Below are positions 1 to 12,300 of a DNA stretch of 64,000 bases, piece after piece. The stretch is from positions 86,828,273 to 86,892,272 of the forward strand of contig NC_088201.1 in assembly GCF_037126465.1 (NCBI RefSeq), given 5' to 3'. Source of the DNA: Ornithodoros turicata. Its lineage: Eukaryota > Arthropoda > Arachnida > Ixodida > Argasidae. The notes below the pieces were generated by a model. That model did no database searches, was not told the origin of the DNA, and worked only from the letters and a program-made list of their open reading frames with translations. Positions within the stretch are counted from its first letter, which is position 1. Every line of letters begins with the position of its first letter. The position numbers and the translations under genes were made by a program.

Positions 1-3000
1 TTCAATGCAGTTCCAGTGTGTGCTAAGTGCATCAAAAGCAGCATATACCTTAACACAAGGAAATCAATTAAACCTCTGTATACAATAAGGGGTGAGTCGA
101 AAAATCCCAAACAGAGAAAACTTAAAGTGACAAAGTAATTACAGCTGGGATTCCTTGAATAATGGAAATGCGAAATGTGTGACATATATGTATGTGGTTA
201 TTCTACACGCATGTCCTGTTCGCATGGATTTTGGGTGTGTGACTTAGCACAAATTGAACTAATTTCAGGAACATGACATATCCCCTCTTTCAATGTAACA
301 CCGCATGCACAGGATTACTGTGTAGAAACAATCAGTTTTCACGAGTCAGATTTGATGCTTGAACGATGGTAATGCAAGGTGGGGTGAAGTCATTAGTGTG
401 TAGTGGAGCGGGCTTACCGCACTGCTAAACGAGTACAATATTGAAAATAATGTCCAGATGACAAGCATAATATGACGTATTAGCTTAGTGCTCACATTTC
501 TTCATATTACAACGCTCAGTGGCACTGCTGACACAGTCACGTCAGGTAGGGAGAATATATTTTTCAAGTCGAAGTCCATTCCGCATCGTAGCAAGATAAG
601 CTACACCATTTGTATGAGTGCATAGAAAACGGGCTTCATATCTGGCTGTCCCTCCCAATGATGGCATACATACATTTCCTGTACTTTATACCCTCCTGTA
701 GTGAGTCGAAACATTGCAATACAGTCCAAAATTTTCTTTCATATGACATATGAGGTATGTAGATGTCAATGCATCAAATATACTCAAAAGGAGATAAGCT
801 GACTTATCCCTGTATTGCACACGGAGGTTCAATTATTGCACAATTTTTCATGGCATGCTGCATATAATTCACTAATGCTTCAGAACTTATATCTTGGAAA
901 TTGCACGAAGGAATCCTTTGCACTTGTGACGCCATGAAGCATAGTAACATTGTGTTTATCACACTGGGTCTCTGTGTGGGATGTTCACCTTGTGGACTGG
1001 AAAAGGAGAATGATGCAACGTCATGTCCTCTTGGCCACTGATCGCAGCTGACACATCAGCAGCCAATCAGAGGTGTTCAGCCCCCAGCGATGCATTTCCT
1101 ATCATACAATCACAGTCAGAGAATTCAGCTAAACCTCTGTTTGGGGTATATATGCCAGTATCAGTTATACTGTTCATCCACCTCACGACAGCCCCGGGCA
1201 AAACGACTCAGCTCCCAGAATTCGTTGTATACTCGCCCTGATTTACATTGTTACCACATGAGGGAATGTACCACGCACATAACATCATCCAAGAGCTCCA
1301 GAAAAAGTGGTCAAGACAGATCAAGTACACAGAAAAGGCAACGAAACGTAATCAACGAAGGTAGTTAACATTGTCTTTTCTATCTATGTTACCAACGTAA
1401 GTGCCTTGACAAGCCTTGTGATGACATTTGGTCCCAACCACAAGAAGAGTGAATGTATTTCAGCGTTTGCACCTTGCACAACTTGAAAGTCCAGCATGAT
1501 TTCTGCAATGAGGGGAGTACAAAACGTTCAGTGATACAGTAAGTTTCACACAGGCATACTGATACCGTGGTACACTTCCAGAGAGCAACATCCTCTGTTT
1601 GTCAATGAACTGAACGAGGAATAGCTATCAAGGCTGAGATGCGTGTTGTGAACGTCATCAAGACTTGGCTTCACTTCCCGCATAACTGTAGCTTTTCCAT
1701 CTCACCTGGGGTGAGCTGAAAAAAAAATCTCATTTCAACCATTTAGGGTGAACCCATCACTCATTTATGAGCTAGTCTTGTCGCAAAAATCAAGCGCGAA
1801 GAAGCACAATGAATCGACAATCTACGTGGAGCGGCCAATCATCGTGCTCCTCTGCACCTGCTGAACTTTCTTCATTTGTGAACTTGCCGACGAGTCTTGC
1901 ACCCGTAGATGGATTCTTCTATCTACAAGGTTCATTATAAAGATTGACAGAGACATTTGCTTGAGAAAATTCAGCGGGTGAATATGAACATGATGCGTAA
2001 ATGCACGAATGGTGTGGGCAGACTGTCCAGCAAAGGGTGGAAGATGGTCACCAATAAACCACGTGGACCTGTTCATGAAACTTGAGTTACACCAGCGAAC
2101 ATTGATGGCATTTAGCATGCTATCCTTGAGAACGGGTGAGTAACAGTTCGCGACACTGGCAGCCGAGCCTAACATCTATGTCGTTAGTGTTGAGATAATC
2201 ATCCATGAGCACTTACTGTTGCACAAAATCTGCACCTTACATGGATGATAGTCTCAGAACAGCCACTGGGGTGGTCTCAATCCAAAGTGGGCTAGTTTAT
2301 AGTTTATTAAGCAGGTTGTACGTTACTTATATATTCTGTCATGTACAAATTTAGACAAGTGTCCTATACACAAGCTATCGACGCACTTTCTCTCTCCAGC
2401 AGTACCCTAGCATGCGGAAGTCGGAACATTCACTCGCTCCGAGGGGTGGAGAAGTGCACTGACAGATAACAACACATGAGAGAAGTTTCAGTGTCTAGTG
2501 CTTGCAAAATTATCACCATCAATTTCCCCCTGGGTTTCCTTTTTTTATTTATGTGAGGGTGATTGACTATTTCTTTTCATCTTTTTTAATAAAAGCACAC
2601 AGAACTGTTCAACCCTAGTGTTTGCTGCTCTTATGAAAAAGACAGCATGGAAGTCGTGGCCGCCCTGGTCGCATGCTTGCACTCAAGAGATGCTGAATGG
2701 TGCTAACCTTCCGAGCACACACATACACTGAAACTTCTTAGTGTGCTGCTGACAGCACGCTCCCCCACCTCTCTGAGCAAGTGAATGGGGCCACTTCTGC
2801 CTCCTGTTAAGATGTCGCTCCGAAGAAAAGGTACACTGCTGAAATAGAACGTTGCTGTTTCTATGTGTGCCTTCGGTCTTTCTTGTGAGGATGTTCATTT
2901 GCAGGCTACGTTGCTATGCGGAACCCACCTTCCAGTTTTTTCAGCTTCGAGCTACCTTGTGCTCATAGCGCGAAAAAAATGCCCGCATCAGAGCATTTGT

Positions 3001-4080
3001 AAAATGCTGTCCTTACCTTCAACGTCAAACACCCCTGAAATTGGGAAAGTCAAAAGTGAGCCACGCATCGTTCAAGCATTCTTGTTGTTTATCACACAAT
3101 TGCACATTTTGTTGGGTTTCCGTACGAGCTCGAACAAAAGTAATTTTTGGCAGGCATTAGAAAGTGTGTACTTTCAAGCGTGCATGAAATGTAGAACATT
3201 AAGAGATGTTTTACAGAGCAGAATCCACAATTCGATAGCGCTCGCAAATATTGCTAGCACGGCGCGACCATCATGAACAATTTACGTTACAAATAAGCAG
3301 CAAGGAAAACAGCTTATGCTCCCTTCTCAAAATACTGAGATATATTTCGCACGGTCACCTTCAGCTGCTGCATGAAACGCTTCCAGTTCTATTTCATTTT
3401 AGATATGAAAAGTTGCTACTTACTTCATGGTGAAGAGCATCACTCCTCACTGTAGATCGCCATCTTTGAAGCATGGAAGCATGCTCGTAGCACCCCTAGT
3501 GGAACAGAATTCCTAAGTGTACATTAACGCCTTCTAACGCGTCAACATATCCCTGACAGCCCGTTTTAAACTGTTGAATTTTTCTGCTACAGCACAGGCA
3601 TTTTGTTTCGTGAGCGGAGAACTCTTGGCAAAACTATTTCCAGGGCATCATAGTTTTCGATGTGTTTCAAACGAATTGCATTTTCTCACATGTTTGAGCG
3701 CTGAACAATGATTTCTGCGTTTGCCTTTTGAACTTTGACAACACACCGAAGTTTTAGCTGTTGCGCAGCCCGTGTTGTAACATCATTAGCACAGGCATCG
3801 ACACGACGGCCGTCATCATCATCATCATCATCCAACGTCATTTTGCCGCCCTGCTTTTCCGAGCGTTTTGAAACGAATATATTGCTGCAAGCCAAACGAT
3901 GAAAACTGAAAGGATATCATCGTCAGGTATTACATTTGTTGTTTTGCTTGTGTAGTGAGGGACTGTTTGGCAGGTGATTTGTTTTCAGAACTAGTAGTGT
4001 ACACTGCATGCGGGGCACTTTCGAAACTGGGAGACGCAAGCATAGTGTGTGCAGAAGCTTGACTAAGTAGTTCATGTTTT
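1..4080. other. No recognised gene; AT-rich non-coding DNA
   Basis: Short open frames on both strands have no recognisable domain, low-complexity content and no consistent splice framing. There is an isolated AATAAA at about 2588 on the plus strand with no recognisable coding sequence before it, and a (TCA)n simple repeat at about 3813-3832. Part of the final kilobase is probably promoter or 5' leader of the transposase that follows, but no core promoter motif could be fixed by eye. Confidence 0.5.
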
Positions 4081-4101
4081 GTGCGATGTTGCTGCCGTAA
4101 A

Positions 4102-6198
4102 ATGCCTAAAGCGAGGGACAAGCGTTACTCGTATAATGCAGCACATCGGCAGAGCGAACGTTGGTTTGCTGTTTTTGGTGATGACGTCCCTCCAACAACG
4201 TCGACGCATTGTGATACGCCTGCGATAGACGCTGATGTGGACTGTACATCTGTTGGCGAATCTCAAGACAATGATCCAGTTTATTCTAGTGGGTCTTCAA
4301 GTGGTGATGATGTCACCACTTTTTCACCTGCTCACGTGGCTATCGAACGTAGACAGATTGAAGTGGCCAGGTCAGACAACTCGGAGCTGTCACCTGGCTG
4401 CGCAAGGCGTACCGATGCCAGCACATCCACGGCCAGCGTCTCACACGGTGAGTCGTACTCGGACAATAGCCTGCTCGAAGGACTTCGCGTTTGGGCTGTC
4501 ACCCGCAGTGTGACGCACTCTGATGTTAGCTCGCTTTTGAAGCTTTTACGGACGCACCCATCCCACTCGGACTTACCTGCAGACGCTCGAGCGCTTTTAA
4601 GAACTCCACGCTCCACTGGAACACGAATGATTTCCATGGGAAAGGGCAGGTACTGCCATTTCGGTGTATCAGCAGGCCTTCACACAGTTCTGGATAAGGT
4701 GGCTGATGTGCCGCCAGTTATTCCGATTACCATAAACATTGACGGGCTCCCAATTAGCAAGAGTTCACGGAGTCAGCTGTGGCCCATTCAGTGCCTGGCG
4801 AAAGTTGGGAACAACCGCCAAATATTTTTGGCAGGAGTGTACTCAGGCGACGAGAAGCCTACATCAGCTAACGATTTTCTGGCACCACTCGTGCGTGATC
4901 TGAAGGAGCTGCAGGAGGAGGGCATTACCCTTAATGGTTCACACCATAGCGTTGTACTTGAGAGCATAGTTTGCGATGCCCCTGCACGATCATTTGTGTT
5001 TTCAATTAAGTCGCACAATGCACGGTCCGGGTGTCCGAAATGCACTGTTGAGGGTGATTACAAGGAAGGTAGAATTTGCTTCTTGAGAAATGATGCACCG
5101 CTGCAAACAGATTCCACCTTTCGGGAACAGCAGGATGATGATCACCATCGGGGGACAACAATTCTAGCGGATCTTCGCATTGACTGTATCGCTGTAGCTC
5201 CAATGGACTACATGCATCTCCTCTGTCTGGGAGTCATGAGAAAGCTGTTGAATCTTTGGGTTCATGGGCCAAAATGTGCGCTGGGGCCAGCAGACAGGAA
5301 CAAGCTCTCAGAGTTAAATGTCTCCCTTCGGAATGAGATACCACAAGAGTTCGCAAGGAAGCCACGCTCCTTAGTTGAACTCGACCGGTGGAAGGCCACC
5401 GAGTTCCGTCTCCTACTTCTATACACAGGACCTGTTGTTCTGAAGGCCTGCTTAAGCACAACTCTCTATGCACACTTCTTGACTCTTCACTGTTCTGTGT
5501 ACCTGCTGACCAACAAAGCTTTGTGCCTAAGATATGCAGACTACTGTGATGCGCTGCTACGATACTTTGTGTCTACTTTCACAAAGCTATATGGCGATCA
5601 CCATGTGTCTTATAACGTCCACTGCTTGATACACTTGGCTCAAGATGTCAAAAACAAAGGCCCACTGGATGCGTTCAGCGCATTTGCTTTTGAGAATAAT
5701 ATGCAATTCTTAACGCACCAGTTGCGGAAAAGGCATTGTGCTCTGGAGCAGCTGTTCAACCGTATGGCAGAAAGAGAATGTACTTTTGCCTCTGCGAAAG
5801 AGCAGCCAGCAGAAACAATTTTCTGTCGTCCCCACTCTGGAGGCCCACTCGTGCCTGAATGTGGTGCACCTGAATATAAAATGATGAAGACCCCACAGTT
5901 CGTTCTCAGTGCAAAAGAGGGAGACAACTGCTGCGAAATTTCTGGCGACATTGTGGTGATTTCAAATTTTGCAACGTTACGAGCAACCAATGAAATCTGC
6001 ATAATAGGAAGAAAATTCCATGTGGCAGATGATTTCTATGTGCACCCATTTCCGTCATCACACATAGGCACCTACGTTGTGTCACAGCTGTCGTCTTGCA
6101 GGTATTGGCAGACAAGAAGCCTGCGAAAAATGATGATGATACCATTTCGTGACAAACATGTTGTCATTCCGCTGTTACATCATGAGAACTCCAATTAG
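4102..6198 (+). CDS. EnSpm/CACTA-like (CMC) transposase, intact ORF
   Basis: A 698-residue uninterrupted frame. I take ATG 4102 as the start; the frame stays open back to a GTG at 4081 but that is not a likely eukaryotic start. The first ~140 residues are basic then Ser/Asp-rich (probable DNA-binding or flexible tail). The core resembles plant tnp2-type transposases: NIDGLPIS with Asp214 followed by SQLWPIQCLAKV, a segment ending in LVRDLKELQEEGI, VCDAPARSF with Asp292, a CPKC pair (Cys311/Cys314), and MDYMHLLCLGV near residue 368. The order (DG..SS..WPI, then LKEL, then CP.C, then D.MH) is what one sees in CACTA TNPD proteins; the superfamily call rests on this motif order from memory. No stop or frameshift, so it could be active or recently so. 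The downstream DUF4806 gene begins only 160 bp later on the same strand and no AATAAA lies between them, so one transcript with alternative splicing is plausible. Which acidic residues are catalytic cannot be settled by eye. Confidence 0.8.
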   Translation: MPKARDKRYSYNAAHRQSERWFAVFGDDVPPTTSTHCDTPAIDADVDCTSVGESQDNDPVYSSGSSSGDDVTTFSPAHVAIERRQIEVARSDNSELSPGCARRTDASTSTASVSHGESYSDNSLLEGLRVWAVTRSVTHSDVSSLLKLLRTHPSHSDLPADARALLRTPRSTGTRMISMGKGRYCHFGVSAGLHTVLDKVADVPPVIPITINIDGLPISKSSRSQLWPIQCLAKVGNNRQIFLAGVYSGDEKPTSANDFLAPLVRDLKELQEEGITLNGSHHSVVLESIVCDAPARSFVFSIKSHNARSGCPKCTVEGDYKEGRICFLRNDAPLQTDSTFREQQDDDHHRGTTILADLRIDCIAVAPMDYMHLLCLGVMRKLLNLWVHGPKCALGPADRNKLSELNVSLRNEIPQEFARKPRSLVELDRWKATEFRLLLLYTGPVVLKACLSTTLYAHFLTLHCSVYLLTNKALCLRYADYCDALLRYFVSTFTKLYGDHHVSYNVHCLIHLAQDVKNKGPLDAFSAFAFENNMQFLTHQLRKRHCALEQLFNRMAERECTFASAKEQPAETIFCRPHSGGPLVPECGAPEYKMMKTPQFVLSAKEGDNCCEISGDIVVISNFATLRATNEICIIGRKFHVADDFYVHPFPSSHIGTYVVSQLSSCRYWQTRSLRKMMMIPFRDKHVVIPLLHHENSN

Positions 6199-6358
6199 TA
6201 ATAGGGGACATGATGCATCCACACCATTTTGAGGAAAGACTTCAGTTTGTGAATAATTTTTTCGTGCACTATGTTGCAACATTTCTTATTTTTTGTTTGA
6301 GGAAAGCTGCCAAACAGTGACTAGGTAGTGTGTATCTTATTAGTTTGGCTCTTTCCAG

Positions 6359-9300
6359 ATGTTTCTGATTGTCGAATTCCTTGAAGAAGTCAGGGATGGA
6401 AAATCTCTTGTTGAAATTGTTCCTGCTGCCTGGGTGAAGGGCAGCATTTGTAAGTGGCCCAAAGTGCCTTCTGATAAGGCAAGGCGTCTCATTATCAAGT
6501 GTGCTGAGCCATCTGCTTCCTGGGACAACTTTCGAGTTGCGATTAAAGGTTTCTTTTGTGAGTAGTTTTACTATGTCTTGTGTGAATGCTTTTTTAAAGC
6601 AAATTACACTGTGTATTATTGAGAAGTGAGCATTCATGTGACACAAAAATTCATATAAAGTTTGTTTCCAGCAACGTACGATGAGGCAAACGACAAGCTT
6701 GACTCAGCACAGTATACATCAGACTTCAATTCATCAGCTGCAGAGGGTCGAAAACGAAAGCGGGTTCCACCACAACACCTTGTGGATGATTATACAGAGC
6801 TGCCAGGCTCAGGTGACTGCTATTAGTTGACAAATATTACTGCAGCATTGACATTTGGTGGCTGTACTTTTTTTGCAGTTCTAAGTATTCTGTAAGTTAT
6901 TGCATCTTCAGAAGCATTACTGGGAGCATACTGCACAGTAATATGCAAGGCTGAAAGAGCTACATAACATTTCTTCCTCTAGGTTCCCGACCTACGAAGA
7001 AGCGGAAGCACATTCTGCCACCTGAATCCGACACAGACACTGATGAGCCAGATGACCTTCCACCCAGCCTTCCCCCCTTCCCAGGGCCCTTTCCTGAGGG
7101 AAACAGCTGTAAGTGTTGCATTTGCATGTCCGCAGCAGATACCGCACCATCATGCTTTTTCACACAAAAAAAGTGTTTTGTTTGCTTCTATGTGAGTTGT
7201 GTATGTCAATGCCTAAGGAACTAACACTTGCTAGCTGGCCGCCATGTGACTTCGCCTACCCCAAGTGTAGTGCCAGGCAGCTCCTGCAGCGATCTCTTTG
7301 GTATAGAGCACAATATATATGCATTCTAGTTCTCACTTTCTTTGTAATTCCTTTTGTGCTGTCCCACAGAGCTCTTAGAAGAACCCCTGACTCCATACAT
7401 TTCCCGTGAGAAGCCTTTTAATGGTACACATAGCCTTCTCGGTGACGTGCATGATTTCATTTCACAGTCAGAAGTGCTGCTGCTTTATTATAGAGCATTG
7501 CTTGTGTTGCAGTTGGCTCAGGAGGCACTGTTCCGCAGAGGCTGGAGAGCAAACAGCCAAGAAAGACATTGTCCACTGAAGGTGCCCATATTGCTAACTG
7601 TACTTGTTTGACGGAAGAATTTCATTTTGCTAGTGCAAATATGTTCAAAACGGATCTGTGCAATAGTGCAATGATTGTCACCAAAACATTTGACTGCATG
7701 GGGTCACAGGCCCAGCCTGTAGGCAAAGTGCTGCATGCTTACTGGGATATTGCCCTTCACTGCGAACAGATGGATGTGCCCTGTAACACTGCAGTGCTGT
7801 TCTGGTTCTAATTTTTCCCGTTCTGTTGCTTTTGGCTCACTATAAAGAGTGTTTCACGAAAATCCCCCGTCCCCCCCGCTGAATAATTCGTGAACCGGTG
7901 TTGCCATCGCAGAAATTTCTTTTTGGTAAAGATCTTTGGGACATCGGCTATGAACTGAGTAGTGAGCAGCTCTTTTGCATACGCTCAATAATTAAGTAAA
8001 CATGGCATGTTTCAAATTTTACTTTGCACGTTTACGGAACGTTTGTTTTACGCATTGGGACCTTCAGCGGAAAATATTCCAAGGAAAAAAACACGTCGAC
8101 TCTAAGTGATTTTTCCGAGTAATTAATTGGTTTTGGTTTACATGTTCCAGCCTAAAAGCATTAATTGTCTCGTGTACCAATGCACTCTTTTGATCAGCTA
8201 TCCGACTGTCAATTTCGTGTTCACCCACCTGGTTGACACAAGGGGGTGACGGAAGATAAGGAACAGCCACAAGACCGCAGAAGACACTTTGGTGTTCCTT
8301 CTCCTCTACACTCTTAAGAATGAACTTCACCACATAGCATGATCCTAGTGAACCATTATCCCCAAGGACACACCGTTATCTCTGTTGATTTCATGAAAAT
8401 GGGAGGCGTGGGCCTTTTTGTACCAATTTTGCCAAACATAAGGACAAAAAAAAAAGCTCTTCCTCCTGTTTTCAACAAAGCGGCCGAAAACGTTGTCATT
8501 CGGGATGATGGTTGGCTAGGAGCGTGCTATGTGGTGTAGTTAATTTTTAAGAGTCTACCCCACTAGTTCACAGCGCTCGCGGCACATCTGTCATCATCCA
8601 CGATAACAGCACGCAATCATACCGACGGAAGGACAGAACTGCCAGTGCTGGTTACCAGTCTCTTTGGGAAGGAATACAAAAGGGTCTCTTGTGGCTTTTC
8701 CTAATCTTCCGTCGCGCCCGTGCGTGAACCACGCAGTTGAACATGAAATTGACAGCCGGATAGCTGGTCCAAAGAGCTCATTGGTGCAATGCTCCGCGCA
8801 AGAAATATGTAAACCGAAACCACTTAATTACTTGAAAAAAATCACTAAGTGTTGACGCGTTTTTTTCCTTGGAATATTTTATGCTGAAGGTCCCAACGCG
8901 TAAAACAGAGGGTCCGTAAGCATGCGAAGTAAAATTGATAAGATACCATGGTTATTTAAGTAATGAGCGTATGCAAATGAGCGGCTCAATACTCAGTTCA
9001 TGGCTGATGTCTCAGTTATCTTTACCAAAAAGAAATTTCTTCGATGGTGCCACCGGTTCACGAATTATTGAGCCGGGGATTTTCGCGAAACATCCTGTAT
9101 AGGTGTTACAAACCTGTGCACACTGCTGACGACAGCTGTCTGCACAGCTGACCATAATAAAATAATAGACAATAACAGTGCCACTGTTCTTCTTTTTGAC
9201 AGAATTTCAAAGACAAGCAGTGAGGCTGCTGCACATGATGCGGCTCACCCAGCTTCAGCAGAGCGAGCAACTGCAGGAGCTGTGCTCTCAACGCATCCGT

Positions 9301-12300
9301 GCCCTTGAGACTGCTCCAAACCTTGTTCCTCGAGCCTTTGAGAGTGTGGAGGAATTTGAAGACTTCAGCAAATCCCTCACAGAGAGCAAGACATCACAGT
9401 TGGTAATTCATTTTTGTGGTTTTATTGGCAAAATTTCGCGAAGAGAGGTAACCAGATCATTACTAGCATTCAGGAGTGCATAGTGCTACCTTCAGTTTCA
9501 TATAGCGGCAGTTGCTGTAAGTTTTCACAGGCCCTTCTTCAAAGTTGTTGGAGCTATTGATGCATATACTAATCGAAACTGAGTACACAAGTTAAGGAAG
9601 CTAATTAGCTGCAGGAGCTCAAGAAATTCATGTGAGAACTGATGTTCTGAGGCTGGAACACATAGGAAGGACAAATACATACAAAGCATAGGCAGCGTTG
9701 ACATGGAGCAACTTTTTCCAGCAACTATGAGCAACTTTGGAGTTGCTGGCAGTCGGCAGACACCGGCAACCTCCACCAACTCGAGTTTCTCGTAATCGCT
9801 CCCCGACCGAAAACTAGAAAGGTTGTTTGTGCACTGGCCAGAGGAGTACTGTCATGTGGCTCCCGAGGGCGTGGTGCATTGTGTTTGTGCATTCATGGGT
9901 TCAAATCCTGCAGGGGCAGCTGAGAAATAAATTTTCTTTTTTTACGCACGTCACGAAAATATGTCAATTGCCATTTTAGAAGGTAATAATGATCTATTTG
10001 CGCAAAAAAACTGACTATAATTTGACAAACGGTAGGTAAAGAAAAGACTCCATAGTTTGATTCCAACCCACACTCTCCGGTCGCCGTAAGGTTGCTTGTG
10101 GGTGGAGCTACCGCGTTGCTACACGTGAACGCGGCCTCGAAATTGCTCGTAAGACATTGGTTCGAGTTGCTTGGCGTTGCTGGGAAATGTTGCCCCGTGT
10201 GAACGCCGGCATAGCTTAGCTCAGTTGGTAGAGCACTGGAACGGTAATCCAGAAGATGTGGGTTCGAGTACTACAGCCTGGCTAACCTTTTCAATGACTT
10301 CCATCTTTCATCGTTAACTCATGTGTTTACCAGGATGTTCCACATCCTGTGCACAAGAACATATAAGGGATGATTTTGATGGCAGCTTTCTCGAAAAGCA
10401 CTAATTTGATGTCATACTTCAGAGACTATAGCGATACCTCCCTCTGAGAGGTCTGCTAGCAAATCATGGTACCAGCAGAACCACACTGCACTTACCAATA
10501 GCTTAACGGATCAGATCCGCAAAGTTGCGGGTGAGTATCCATCAAGGGTTAAAGGGGCGCTAAAATACAAAAGCAACTTTCTCTCAACTGAAAGTCTGTG
10601 TTTCAATTAGTATAATGCAAGCAAAATTATTTCACACAGCGCTACCGTTTAGCAGAAAAACACAGTGCAAGCAGAACCGTATTTGGCTGCAACGAATGGT
10701 ATCCCCAGCAAGCGACGATTGGTGGCATCCAATGAGACAGCAGGACAAGCGTGCGTTTACCTATCGTGGCCGTGTGGATTTGGAACAGGTCTGATCGTAG
10801 TGTTTCATACATGCGCAGCATACGATGTGCACTACTTCATTTTTCAATACCGACTCACTGAATTGTAGCGTACAACAGTTCTTACAAACGTTCCACTGAC
10901 AACATTTATTTTCACGTGCTTTGGACAACAACGCTGGTCAGCTTCACAGCGCCCACTATGCTTTTCACTAGGACTGCTCCATGGCGTGGCACGTGCATCC
11001 ATGAACTATAAACACTGATGCACGAGCTGAAATGACGTTTGCTGCTTAGCGCCGAAGCAAGAAAGAGTCCGGTATATTTTTTATTGCAGCTTCACAACGG
11101 AATCAAAGTTATGAATTATGATAACACGTACGACATTAACATAGCGTGGAATGTGATTTGGAGTGGACTTGTTTTTGCGTTTTAGTGCCCCCTTTAAACT
11201 GTGTGAAACTGCGAGAATGAAAAAATGTAGAGCATGGTTACACACGAATTTTCGATGAAAAATATAGCCCAACATTTACCTCAATTTTTCTGGAAAATAA
11301 ATCAAGGAGTGATATGAAACTGTAGGGGCAACTTATGTATTTACACATGGTAAACAAAACTTTTGTGCTCTGATTGCACTTCTACAGGTTACAAAAATGT
11401 GAGCATGGTACAGGCACATATACAAGGTGTTTCACCTAATGTGGTAAAAAAATCTAAATGTTGATGTACTTGCCGGAGGATTGTGGGACCTTCTGCAATT
11501 AACTTCTGGAAGGTTTTGCCACCATTGAGGAAGGCCTTGGACAATTTTCAAATGTGGGAAATTTATTTTTTTCAATTTAACATTCACAAATTGCCACGAG
11601 AACCTAACTTTTTTTACAGATATATGCATTCCTCCACTTATAACCACAGACCCAACAAAAACTATTCACCGTATCGCAACAAAAATAGTCGAAAAATATT
11701 AGTGAAAATTATTCTTTAGCCCCACCTGCTTGTTTTTCGCAAAGACGCGCGTGCGACATGTGCATCTAGAGAAGGAATTGGAATTGTACCCGCCTTCATT
11801 TCTTTTTCCTCCCTTGTGATAAGACGGTTATCTTGTTTCCTTTGTGATACGACTGTAGTCACCAGCATCAAGGCCAAAGCGGGGGAAAGAAAGGCAAAAC
11901 AAGAGACAGGGACACTTCCTGCCCTAGAAGGACATGTGGTGCATGCTTCTTTGCGAAAGTCTAGCAGACGGGGCTAAAGCATAATTTTCCCTTTTTTTTC
12001 AGTATTCTGTTGTGATACTATGCATAGTTTTTGTTGGGTCTGTGGTTATCCATGGAGGACTTAATATTTCTGTAAAAAAAGTGAGGTTCGCTTGGCAATT
12101 GTCAGTTAAATTGAAAAAAATAAATTTCTGTCAATTAAAAATTGTCCAAAGCCTTCCTAAATGGTGGCAAACTTTCTAGAGGATAATTGCCGGTAGTCGC
12201 GCAATCCTCCAGTGAGTACATCTCCAGTTAGAATTTTTTATCACCTTAGGTGCAACACCCTGTATACAGTTGACAGAAGGGGCTTGAGAGGGTTGAGAGG

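Noticed and set aside
3686..3895. Minus-strand ORF with a run of seven aspartates
   Set aside because: The run is just the (TCA)n simple repeat at 3813-3832 translated; no domain or splice support.
10206..10320. Functional tRNA-Thr(GGT) gene
   Set aside because: C at position 33, extra bases in the D-arm, imperfect acceptor stem, and the downstream tail is shared with two truncated copies: it is a SINE head.
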